Shown here: positions 26,039-32,106 of the stretch, in pieces
Layout: every line of letters starts with the position of its first letter
How positions within the stretch are numbered: position 1 is the stretch's first letter
From: Candidatus Sulfotelmatobacter sp.
GTDB lineage: Bacteria > Acidobacteriota > Terriglobia > Terriglobales > Acidobacteriaceae
Assembly: GCA_030039195.1 (NCBI GenBank)
Contig: JASHQK010000188.1
Span: forward strand, 1 to 32,106
Direction: 5' to 3'
Length of the DNA stretch: 32,106 nucleotides
Program-made: the position numbers and the translations under genes
The notes under the pieces: generated by a model
Seen by the model: the letters and a program-made list of their open reading frames with translations, nothing else
Told to the model about the DNA's origin: nothing
Databases searched by the model: none

Positions 26039-26064
26039 GTACTTCTCGCGGTTTGGTGAAGTAC
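26039..26064. repeat. Inverted repeat 2 upstream of egtB
   Basis: GTACTTC (26039-26045), 12-nt spacer, GAAGTAC (26058-26064), a perfect 7-bp match. It covers the TTG start offered by the ORF track (26053), which argues against that start. It could be a repressor operator or a leader stem. Confidence 0.4.
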
Positions 26065-26105
26065 TGCTTTCGAATTACCCTTCGTCCAGTCATTTCGACC
26101 AAGCT

Positions 26106-26110
26106 GGAGG
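26106..26110 (+). promoter_or_regulatory. Ribosome binding site deciding the egtB start
   Basis: GGAGG lies 5 nt before TTG 26116. The track start at TTG 26053 has no SD, so the shorter egtB is preferred. Confidence 0.6.
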
Positions 26111-26115
26111 CTCGC

Positions 26116-27441
26116 TTGCTTACCACGGAATCTGCTGTCGCGCACGATCTGCTTTCCCGCTTATCCACGACCCGCTTCCGCAGCGATTCTCTGTTTCGCA
26201 TTGTTCGCGAGAGTTCGCTTTACGAACGCCCCATTCCTGAGCGTCATCGCATCATCTTCTACATCGGGCATCTCGAAGCCTTTGACTGGAATTTGCTCGG
26301 CAGCTCTCTCGGCCTGAGCAGTCTTCATCCGGAATTTGACCGTCTCTTCGCTTTCGGTATCGATCCCGTCGGCGGCGGCTTGCCCAGCGATCAGCCCTCT
26401 GATTGGCCTTCTCTCAATCCCGTTCACGACTATGTGTGTCAAACTCGCGCCGCTCTCGATGACAAACTCACTCCCGACGTCATTGATTCCAGCCAAAACG
26501 CCCGCGACGGATTTCCTTTCTCCACTCTGCTCAACGTTGCCATCGAGCATCGGCTCATGCATCTGGAGACTCTGGCTTACATGTTTCATCAGTTGCCGCT
26601 GGATCGAAAGCTGCTTCAGCCAGAGGATGAGCCCTTCTCAGCGTCTCCAGTGACGCCTCGAATGTGCGAGATCCCCTCCTGCGTAGCCACCCTCGGCCTT
26701 TCCCGCGACGGCGAAGACTTCGGCTGGGACAACGAATTCGAAATTCATACCGTCCACGTTCCTGCCTTTGAAATCGATCAATACAAAGTCACCAATCACC
26801 AGTATCTGGATTTCATCAATTCCGGTGGCTACGACAGGCGCGACCTCTGGACGGAAGACGCCTGGAACTGGAAAAACGCGAGCGGAATCTCGCACCCGCT
26901 CTTCTGGAAGAAAACCAGCGATGAGTGGTTCTACCGCACCATGTTCCGGGAAATCCCGTTGCCTCTCGATTGGCCTGTCTACGTTAGTCACGCAGAAGCC
27001 AGCGCTTATGCGCGCTGGGCCGGCAAATCGTTGCCGACGGAAGAACAGTGGCATCGGGCCGCCTATGGCACGCCTGAAGGCTCGGACAGACGTTATCCAT
27101 GGGGTGAAACGATCCCCGATTCGAACCTGGGAAATTTCGACTTTCATCGCTGGGACCCCGCACCCGTCACCGCGTTTCCACAGAGCGCCAGCGCGTTTGG
27201 GGTTCACGGCATGGTGGGCAACGGATGGGAGTGGACCGCGAGCATCTTCGCACCCTTCCCCGGCTTCGAAGCGTTCCCCTTTTATCGCGGATACTCTGCC
27301 AACTTTTTCGATGGCAAGCACTTCGTCATGAAAGGTGGCTCCGCGCGCACCGCCGCGTGCATGTTGCGGCCAACATTTCGTAACTGGTTCCAAGCCCATT
27401 ACCAGTACGTCTATGCCGGCTTCCGCTGCGTAAGCCAATGA
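26116..27441 (+). CDS. egtB: Ergothioneine biosynthesis sulfoxide synthase
   Basis: 441 aa from TTG 26116 (462 aa in the track). It is a mononuclear iron enzyme that joins the imidazole C2 of hercynine to a thiol using O2. The N-terminal DinB-like domain supplies the iron histidines: His in YIGHLEAFDW and the HxxxH of IEHRLMHLETLAY (about 52, 145 and 149 in this numbering). The C-terminal FGE-sulfatase domain (about 185-441) contains VTNHQYLDFINSGGY, LPTEEQWHRAAYGTPEG, NGWEWTASIFAPFPGF and LRPTFRNWF. No egtA or egtC is seen in the window, so cysteine rather than gamma-glutamylcysteine may be the thiol donor, as reported for EgtB of the acidobacterium Chloracidobacterium. egtD follows 13 nt downstream. 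Confidence 0.92.
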   Translation: MLTTESAVAHDLLSRLSTTRFRSDSLFRIVRESSLYERPIPERHRIIFYIGHLEAFDWNLLGSSLGLSSLHPEFDRLFAFGIDPVGGGLPSDQPSDWPSLNPVHDYVCQTRAALDDKLTPDVIDSSQNARDGFPFSTLLNVAIEHRLMHLETLAYMFHQLPLDRKLLQPEDEPFSASPVTPRMCEIPSCVATLGLSRDGEDFGWDNEFEIHTVHVPAFEIDQYKVTNHQYLDFINSGGYDRRDLWTEDAWNWKNASGISHPLFWKKTSDEWFYRTMFREIPLPLDWPVYVSHAEASAYARWAGKSLPTEEQWHRAAYGTPEGSDRRYPWGETIPDSNLGNFDFHRWDPAPVTAFPQSASAFGVHGMVGNGWEWTASIFAPFPGFEAFPFYRGYSANFFDGKHFVMKGGSARTAACMLRPTFRNWFQAHYQYVYAGFRCVSQ

Positions 27442-27454
27442 TGAAGGAGTAAAG

Positions 27455-28423
27455 ATGCTCGTTCCCGCGATCGCCTCCAATACGAATTACGAATTCGCCG
27501 CCGACGTTCGCGGCGGCTTAACTCTCCGCGGACAAAAAGAACTCCCGTCGAAATATCTGTACGACGAGGTCGGCTCCGCCCTGTTCGAAGTCATCTGCCA
27601 TCTTCCCGAATATGGCCTCACTCGCGCCGACGAACGCTTACTGCGCCGCTACGCCGATGAAATTGTCGACCGCGTCGCTGGTCCGGTCGCCGTCGCCGAA
27701 CTCGGCAGCGGCAGCGGGAAAAAAACGCGCTGGGTTCTCGAAGCCCTCAGCCGTCGCCAGCCCACTTCCTATTATCCAATCGAGATTTCCCGTTCCGCTT
27801 TACGCATGTGCGAACGCGAACTCGGAGACATCGACTCCATCAGCATCGTCGGTTTTGAACGCGAATACCTCGACGGCCTGCGCGAGATTGCCGCCCATCG
27901 CCAGCCTGGGCAGCATTTCTTTGTGCTTTTTCTCGGCAGCACCATCGGCAACTTCGATCGCCCCTGCGGGGTGAAGTTCCTGGCCAGCGTGCGCGCAATC
28001 CTTAGCCCCGGCGACTCGCTCCTGCTCGGAACCGATCTGGAAAAGCCTGCAGCTCAGCTGCTGCGTGCTTATGACGACGAACTGGGCGTCACCGCGGCTT
28101 TCAATCTGAATTTGCTCTCTCGCATCAATCGCGAACTCGACGCCAACTTCGACCTCCGTCAATTCACTCACGTCGCCAAAATGAATTACTGGGCACGCAG
28201 CATCGAGATGCACCTGCAATCAAAACGGCGCCAGAGAGTGAGTATCCCCGCGGCCGGCATATCCATTGAATTCAACGAAGGAGAAACCATCTGGACGGAA
28301 AGCAGCCACAAATATTCGACAGGAGAAGTCTGCCGAATGGCCGCTGCCGCCGGTTTTCGCTGCGAGAGCCAGTGGATCGACGACGAATGGCCCTTCGCCG
28401 AGAACCTCTTGATCACGGAGTGA
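27455..28423 (+). CDS. egtD: L-histidine N-alpha-methyltransferase
   Basis: 322 aa, normal for EgtD. It trimethylates the alpha-amino group of histidine with S-adenosylmethionine to give hercynine, the substrate of EgtB. Visible features: LPSKYLYDEVGSALFEVIC and LPEYGLTRADERLL (substrate-side N-terminus), SAM motif VAELGSGSGKKTRWVLEAL (about 80-97), YYPIEISRSAL, FFVLFLGSTIGNFDR, and IWTESSHKYSTGEV near the C-terminus. The start ATG has AAGGAG 5 nt upstream. It lies 13 nt after egtB in a two-gene operon listed in reverse of the reaction order. Egt genes A, C and E are absent from the window. Confidence 0.95.
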   Translation: MLVPAIASNTNYEFAADVRGGLTLRGQKELPSKYLYDEVGSALFEVICHLPEYGLTRADERLLRRYADEIVDRVAGPVAVAELGSGSGKKTRWVLEALSRRQPTSYYPIEISRSALRMCERELGDIDSISIVGFEREYLDGLREIAAHRQPGQHFFVLFLGSTIGNFDRPCGVKFLASVRAILSPGDSLLLGTDLEKPAAQLLRAYDDELGVTAAFNLNLLSRINRELDANFDLRQFTHVAKMNYWARSIEMHLQSKRRQRVSIPAAGISIEFNEGETIWTESSHKYSTGEVCRMAAAAGFRCESQWIDDEWPFAENLLITE

Positions 28424-28621
28424 GCAGATGGCAAGGGTGGCCGATCGAACAGGCAGGATGGGTGGCCCAACCTGCTCGGTTTTGCCAGGGTGGAGACCAC
28501 CGTGGAAGAAGGGCCCTTGAGGGCCGCGTCAAAGGGCGTCTTCGATGAGGGCCTGATGCCCTGAGAACTGTTGCCCCACCTTGTCGCGGCTTCTGCGACA
28601 GAGTGGGATTTCACAGACGGC
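28424..28621. other. Noncoding GC-rich region after egtD
   Basis: 198 bp with several short inverted repeats: GGTGG-AGA-CCACC (about 28492-28504) and a larger hairpin at 28575-28607. The phrases GGGTGGCC and GGGTGGCCCAACC repeat within it. It resembles dispersed noncoding repeats I recall from acidobacterial genomes. No ORF of interest is present. Confidence 0.4.
28575..28607. terminator. Hairpin between egtD and the small membrane gene
   Basis: CCCAC (28575-28579) with GTGGG (28603-28607) and TGTCGC (28582-28587) with GCGACA (28595-28600) form an 11-bp interrupted stem. It lies between convergent genes. No strong T-run is present, so the terminator role is tentative. Confidence 0.4.
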
Positions 28622-28849
28622 TCACATAGCTTTTCGCCACGCGCGCAGATTCATGGCGCTGACCACCATGCAGAACAAATTTGCTGGGATCAACCCCGAC
28701 TGTTCGGTTCGAAAGCCGATCACGCACATTAGCACGCTGTTGGCCGCACAAAGCACCCAGCCTTCCCAGCGCCGCCGTCCAACCAGAATCGTAGAAGCAA
28801 CCGTGAAGACGCAAGATAAGTAATCAAGCCGTAACACAGATGAGAACAC
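28622..28849 (-). CDS. Small three-helix membrane protein (hypothetical)
   Basis: 75 aa, GTG start 28849, with GGAGGAGG 10 nt upstream on the minus strand. Three hydrophobic segments are visible: about 8-24 (LDYLSCVFTVASTILVG), 31-47 (VLCAANSVLMCVIGF) and 52-68 (LIPANLFCMVVSAMN), separated by short loops (GRRRWEGW and RTEQSG) and ending RAWRKAM. The positive-charge pattern and helix spacing are those of a real membrane protein rather than a shadow ORF. It vaguely resembles small PnuC-like or other short integral membrane proteins, but I cannot name the family. It is divergent from the UBP zinc-finger gene and convergent with egtD. Confidence 0.6.
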   Translation of the reverse strand: MFSSVLRLDYLSCVFTVASTILVGRRRWEGWVLCAANSVLMCVIGFRTEQSGLIPANLFCMVVSAMNLRAWRKAM

Positions 28850-28974
28850 TTAAGAAAAACCTCCTCCATCATTGTGCGCGAAGACAGCCTGTGATGTTCA
28901 GGTTTTGCCCTTTCGTTACAATCACGGAGGTAACTTGACGAACGCTTCAACCGCTCCGGCAACAGGAGGCATTT

Positions 28975-29247
28975 ATGCCGCAGGAATGCTCACATCTCGA
29001 TCAGATCAAAGTCCGCGAAACCGCAACCCACGTGTGCGAAGAATGCCTGAAAATGGGGGACCGGTGGGTGCATCTCCGCATGTGTTTGGTCTGCGGTCAT
29101 GTCGGCTGCTGCGACTCATCCAAGAACAAGCACGCCACCAAGCACTTTCATAAAACGCAGCACCCGCTGATCCGTTCCATCGAGCCCGGAGAAACCTGGG
29201 TATGGTGCTACGTCGACCAAATCGAGCCGGGAGAACTTGTGGCCTGA
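28975..29247 (+). CDS. UBP-type zinc-finger protein
   Basis: 90 aa, a stand-alone zf-UBP domain. Candidate zinc ligands are Cys5/His7, the CEEC pair (Cys21, Cys24), the CLVCGHVGCC group (Cys37, Cys40, Cys45) and His53, His57, His59, His63 in NKHATKHFHKTQH. The end GETWVWCYVD is the typical last strand. In eukaryotes this domain binds the C-terminal tail of ubiquitin; the role in bacteria, which mostly lack ubiquitin, is unknown. The ATG has a strong AGGAGG 6 nt upstream. A DinB-fold gene starts 41 nt downstream on the same strand, suggesting co-transcription. TACAAT at 28917-28922 may be the -10 box. Confidence 0.88.
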   Translation: MPQECSHLDQIKVRETATHVCEECLKMGDRWVHLRMCLVCGHVGCCDSSKNKHATKHFHKTQHPLIRSIEPGETWVWCYVDQIEPGELVA

Positions 29248-29288
29248 GAGGCCGAGAGCCAAGTTCAGAAGAGCCGCGAGCAAAACTT

Positions 29289-29795
29289 ATGCCCAACAAG
29301 AAACAGCAAGACGAAAAGCAGCACGATCCGGCTCTGCGCCAACATCTTCTCGACCTGCTCGCCGGAGGCAACGCTCACGCGAAGTTCGACGATGTCATCG
29401 GCGATTTTCCGCCGAAGCTGCGCGGCTCTAAGCCTGCCGGTCTCCCTCACTCCGCATGGATGCTTCTCGAACATCTGCACATCGCGCAATGGGACATCCT
29501 AGAATTCAGCCGCAACTCCAAACACGTTTCGCCGAAGTGGCCCGACGGATACTGCCCGAAAAAGGAAGCTCCGCACGATGCTCGCGCCTGGGACGAAAGC
29601 GTCCAGCGCTTCCGCGCCGATCTTCAAGCTATGCAGGATCTCATTGCGGACACAAAAACGGATCTGTTTGCGCGAATTCCCTGGGGTGAGGGTCAAACGA
29701 TCTTGCGCGAAGCCCTGCTCGTCGCCGACCACAACGCGTACCACATCGCGCAGTTGGTGGATCTTCGACGTCTGCTGGGCGCGTGGAAGGACTGA
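29289..29795 (+). CDS. DinB-superfamily (YfiT/DUF664-like) putative metal-binding protein
   Basis: 168 aa from ATG 29289; the track ORF begins at 29202 with 29 residues that partly overlap the UBP gene and look non-native. The four-helix DinB fold is suggested by RQHLLDLLAGGNAHAKFDDV, SAWMLLEHLHIAQWDILEFS (His62 or His64) and VADHNAYHIAQLVDLRRLLG (His148, His152), giving the three-histidine metal site of the fold. Such proteins include thiol-S-transferases (bacillithiol or mycothiol type) and damage-induced proteins of unknown function. EgtB, also partly DinB-like, is encoded 1.8 kb upstream, so a thiol-related role is possible but only inferred. The SD is weak. Confidence 0.82.
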   Translation: MPNKKQQDEKQHDPALRQHLLDLLAGGNAHAKFDDVIGDFPPKLRGSKPAGLPHSAWMLLEHLHIAQWDILEFSRNSKHVSPKWPDGYCPKKEAPHDARAWDESVQRFRADLQAMQDLIADTKTDLFARIPWGEGQTILREALLVADHNAYHIAQLVDLRRLLGAWKD

Positions 29796-29970
29796 TCTCC
29801 CACGCTAGCAGCATGGGCTATGCGGGCCCGGAGGCCGCTCATCAGTCGGACGGAGACTGCGGTCATCCCGAAGCCTTTTTCACCGGCGAGGCGAGAGGCC
29901 GCCCTGAGCGAGGGAGCGCAGCGAGCGCGCCGAATGGGGATCTCGCGCACCGGGAATCCACACACTATAC
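29796..29970. other. Noncoding region between convergent genes
   Basis: 175 bp holding the second copy of the dispersed element. The phrase GGTCATCCCGAAGCC followed by TTTTT is at 29863-29881. No gene seen. Confidence 0.4.
29888..29945. repeat. Degenerate dispersed repeat, copy 2
   Basis: Matches 23351-23410 in block order: GAGGCGAGAGGCC, GCCCTGAGC, GC-AGCGAG, GAATGGGGATCTCG. The internal run GAGGGAGCGCAGCGAGCGCG is a self-similar GAGC pattern. It lies just beyond the stop of the PD-(D/E)XK-like gene. Confidence 0.4.
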
Positions 29971-31587
29971 CTACGCGGGCTTCTCCATCAGCAACTCCGT
30001 CTCCGAACCTCGCCCTGCTCTCTCATCTCCAGGGTGAATCCGCTTCTCCGCTCGCTTGCGAAATACGACTTTCACATCCTCCCGCCATCGCTCATCGATT
30101 CCTACAAACTCCCACTCGATCTCCGCCGACAGATACCGCAACAGCGCATCGGTTGCCGGATGCACCCGCAATGCCGGCGCGACCAGGAAGAGCAGCGGCG
30201 CTTCACTCGATAATTCCCGCCCCGCGAAATATCCATACTTCTGAAACTCCCCGCGCGCATGATGCCACTCCACCCGCGACCAGTAATCCAAGCCCTGCAG
30301 CGGCAGATGAATATCCTCATCTGCTTTCAACTCCACCACGGCCAAGCGTCCCTCGTGGGTCGTCGTCAGCACATCGATCATCGCCCGATCCGCCGCCGCA
30401 AATGCCGGCACCTGCGAATACACCTCTCGCAATTCCAGCCGTTCACTGACCACGCTCACGTCGCCCGCTACCAGCGATTCCAACCACCGCTCCGCATGCA
30501 GGCGAAACAGCGCATGCTGTTTCGGCCCATAAATGTGCCGCGTGTTGCGCACTGCGGTGATCAACTGCGAGAAGAAGTCCCAGTTTCGCTCCTCCAAAAC
30601 CCGCTCTTCCGGTCCCACACCAAAAACGACTTCCTGCTTGCTCTGAAACGTCACCGCCTCCGCTCCCATGCGCGCTCGCGCAAATTCCAGCCCGCGCCAA
30701 CGAAAGCTAATCTCGGCCACGGACAGCACCGCAACTTCGCAATTCGGCAGAATTCTCTGCACCCTCTGAATCGACTCCGTAAATCGCTCCAGCACCGCTG
30801 TTTCGTTGGGAGCATGTACCAGCCGCGTGGCCACGTTTCCCCGATCCGAACAATCGACCTCTGTGACCGAATCCTCCCGCTCGTCGAACTCAAACAAGCT
30901 CCACTTCGCCGCATTGCGATTCAGATTCGCCATCCGCGCGCGCACCACTGCCGACGATCCCGCCGGCACAAACAAATGCAAACCCTCAACCCAAGACGTG
31001 GGGGGCCCCACTTCCGCCCGGTTTTGGGAGAAGTGGGAGTTTCGGCATGCATCCAGCCACAGAATTCCAAATGTCAGCGCCGCATCAATCGACGCTTGCG
31101 TCTCTTTTTCATTCACCCCCAAAACCGCGAAAGCCGACTGCCCGCGTCGCAATAATCCACGCGTATAAATCGGACCAAACGATTTCTCCAGATCCATACC
31201 TGTCGTCAAACGCGGGATAATGAATCCCGGGAAATGCCGTTGCAGCGCCCGCCGCAGCTTCGCCTCATACGCCGTCCGGCACGTCTTCTTCGCCGAAGGC
31301 GACCGCCGGTCGCGCTCGCGGCAAATCTCCAGCTTGGTCGGACGCGACTGCCCCAGCCGCTGCACCGCCAGCCGCAGCATGCCGTTTTTCATTTCCGCGT
31401 CAAGCACACGCCGCACCGCGTTTCGCTCCGCCGACCAAAGATGCAGCAGGCATTTGTTGTACTCGCCCGAAATCGAATACTTCGCCCGCGCCAGGTCGAA
31501 CGCGACCGCGCCATCCTCCAGCACGACCGCACCCGAGGCTTCGTTCAGAAACTCCTGTAACGTCCGCGTTAGTTGGTCCGGGGTCAC
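29971..31587 (-). CDS. Unknown protein with C-terminal PD-(D/E)XK-like nuclease motif
   Basis: 538 aa from GTG 31587 (MTPDQLTRTLQEFL); the track start TTG 31629 adds 14 residues with no SD. I do not recognise the family by name. Residues about 60-130 are basic (RERDRRSPSAKKTCRTAYEAKLRRAL). The C-terminal third carries AAADRAMIDVLT (Asp about 405), VVELKADEDIHLPLQGLDYW (Glu about 419, Lys about 421, Gln about 431), which fits the D-x13-E-x-K-x9-Q pattern of PD-(D/E)XK endonuclease-like folds such as NucS/DUF91. No membrane segment or signal peptide is present. It stands alone between a DinB-like gene (convergent) and tldD (divergent). A DNA-acting role is plausible but unproved. Confidence 0.75.
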   Translation of the reverse strand: MTPDQLTRTLQEFLNEASGAVVLEDGAVAFDLARAKYSISGEYNKCLLHLWSAERNAVRRVLDAEMKNGMLRLAVQRLGQSRPTKLEICRERDRRSPSAKKTCRTAYEAKLRRALQRHFPGFIIPRLTTGMDLEKSFGPIYTRGLLRRGQSAFAVLGVNEKETQASIDAALTFGILWLDACRNSHFSQNRAEVGPPTSWVEGLHLFVPAGSSAVVRARMANLNRNAAKWSLFEFDEREDSVTEVDCSDRGNVATRLVHAPNETAVLERFTESIQRVQRILPNCEVAVLSVAEISFRWRGLEFARARMGAEAVTFQSKQEVVFGVGPEERVLEERNWDFFSQLITAVRNTRHIYGPKQHALFRLHAERWLESLVAGDVSVVSERLELREVYSQVPAFAAADRAMIDVLTTTHEGRLAVVELKADEDIHLPLQGLDYWSRVEWHHARGEFQKYGYFAGRELSSEAPLLFLVAPALRVHPATDALLRYLSAEIEWEFVGIDERWREDVKVVFRKRAEKRIHPGDERAGRGSETELLMEKPA

Positions 31588-31843
31588 GCCCAAGATTTTG
31601 CACCACCGGAGGGATCGAGTCTGTGACAAGTAACCATCAATCTGTGGAATTTTTGAACCGCACCCGGTTTGTGAGGACGGCTCTCCGGCTCACCGGCCCA
31701 GCGTAGCTCCGCCTCGGACGGAGTTTTCCTCCGTGGCTCCCGCGCCCTCCGTGGTGAAGCAAACACAAGGATCCGCTGTGGGATAATAATTCCCTGGGGT
31801 GTGCCCGCCGAGTCGAGACCCGACTCACAGGCATCAAATACAC
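31588..31843. other. Divergent promoter region before tldD
   Basis: 256 bp. It contains ACGGAG-TTTTC-CTCCGT (a 6-bp hairpin near 31717-31733), GGATAATAATT (31781-31791) as a possible -10 region for tldD, and GAGTCG (31810-31815), AGACC, CGACTC (31821-31826), an operator-like inverted repeat 17 nt before the tldD start. No gene is seen. Confidence 0.4.
31810..31826. repeat. 6-bp inverted repeat upstream of tldD
   Basis: GAGTCG, 5-nt loop AGACC, CGACTC. It lies between the possible -10 sequence and the GTG start, in the expected 5' leader. Confidence 0.35.
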
Positions 31844-32106
31844 GTGAACCAACAAATCGATAAGTCTCGCTTTTTCTTCGAGCACTACGGCCTCGCCGAA
31901 CGCGATCTGGAGCGCTACCTTGCTGCCGCGCTTTCCGCGGGCGGCGACTACGCTGACCTCTATTTCGAATATCTTTCCTCGACCTCGCTGATGGTCGATG
32001 AATCGATGGTCAAGTCGGCCTCGCAAGGCATCTCCGCAGGATGCGGCGTTCGCGTCGTCTCCGGCGAGCGCACAGGTTATGCCTATACCGACGATCTCTC
32101 GCCAGC
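31844..32106 (+). CDS. tldD: TldD-family metalloprotease, N-terminal part (3' end outside window)
   Basis: The GTG at 31844 opens a frame that stays open to the window end (87 codons); it is absent from the ORF track because it has no stop. The protein begins MNQQIDKSRFFFEHYGL and continues AALSAGGDYADLYFEYLSST, then GISAGCGVRVVSGERTGYAY and TDDLS, which matches the N-terminal domain of TldD/PmbA proteins. With a TldE partner, TldD cleaves unfolded peptides, matures microcin-type precursors or degrades antitoxins; the HExxxH metal site lies beyond the window. No clear SD is present. The neighbouring PD-(D/E)XK-like gene is divergent. TldD and TldE genes are often adjacent, so the partner may follow. 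Confidence 0.85.
   Translation, partial: MNQQIDKSRFFFEHYGLAERDLERYLAAALSAGGDYADLYFEYLSSTSLMVDESMVKSASQGISAGCGVRVVSGERTGYAYTDDLSP

Noticed and set aside
28729-28962. 77-aa minus-strand ORF overlapping the small membrane gene
   Set aside because: Its frame uses the GGAGGAGG site as codons and shows no membrane or domain pattern; the neighbouring frame with GTG 28849 is better.
30259-31155. 298-aa plus-strand ORF antisense to the PD-(D/E)XK-like gene
   Set aside because: His/Arg-rich, with no family match, while the minus-strand frame has a coherent protein with a nuclease motif.

Overview
The window looks like a chromosomal segment of an acidobacterium (Acidobacteriota, probably class Terriglobia). 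The grounds are GC-rich DNA, many SD-less or GTG/TTG starts, a C-terminal MotB sequence of acidobacterial type, an egtB-egtD pair without egtA/C/E, and the mix of housekeeping and envelope genes. This placement is from recollection of family sequences, not a search. I see no tRNA, rRNA, CRISPR array, transposase or integrase.

Layout. 1-519 is the 3' end of a PASTA-domain gene. 644-4798 (minus) is a translation and shikimate cluster, aroC-def-fmt-rsmB, with aroC and def overlapping as TGATG. 5009-5650 (plus) is an orphan LuxR-type response regulator. 5668-11137 (minus) is a run of five genes: TPR/peptidase-MA protein, SpoIIE-like phosphatase, SurA/PpiC-type chaperone, YhaM-like HD exoribonuclease and HAD-family hydrolase. 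11175-13733 (plus) is a secreted M1-type metallopeptidase, divergent from the peptidase-MA gene with only 37 bp between start codons.

13854-15182 (minus) is the strangest gene. It is a complete OmpR-type receiver and most of a winged helix joined in frame to the post-membrane and peptidoglycan-binding part of a MotB stator protein, with no membrane segment left. It is divergent from a membrane diguanylate cyclase (15408-16703, plus). 17012-23114 (minus) is gltB-gltD, the two subunits of glutamate synthase, overlapping by 8 nt.

23585-28423 (plus) holds a compact OpuC/Osm-type ABC importer (ATPase, permease, lipoprotein binding protein, each overlapping the next by ATGA), then two leader hairpins, then egtB and egtD for ergothioneine synthesis. 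The arrangement suggests that the transporter handles ergothioneine or another betaine such as hercynine. After that come a small three-helix membrane protein on the minus strand, a UBP-type zinc-finger protein, a DinB-fold protein, a large unknown protein with a PD-(D/E)XK-like nuclease motif (minus), and the 5' end of a TldD-type protease gene running off the window.

Several noncoding stretches carry inverted repeats, and two copies of one degenerate dispersed element are visible (about 23351 and 29888). Three SD-less minus-strand genes share a TAGAATG box 6-8 nt before ATG, which suggests leaderless or very short-leader transcripts.
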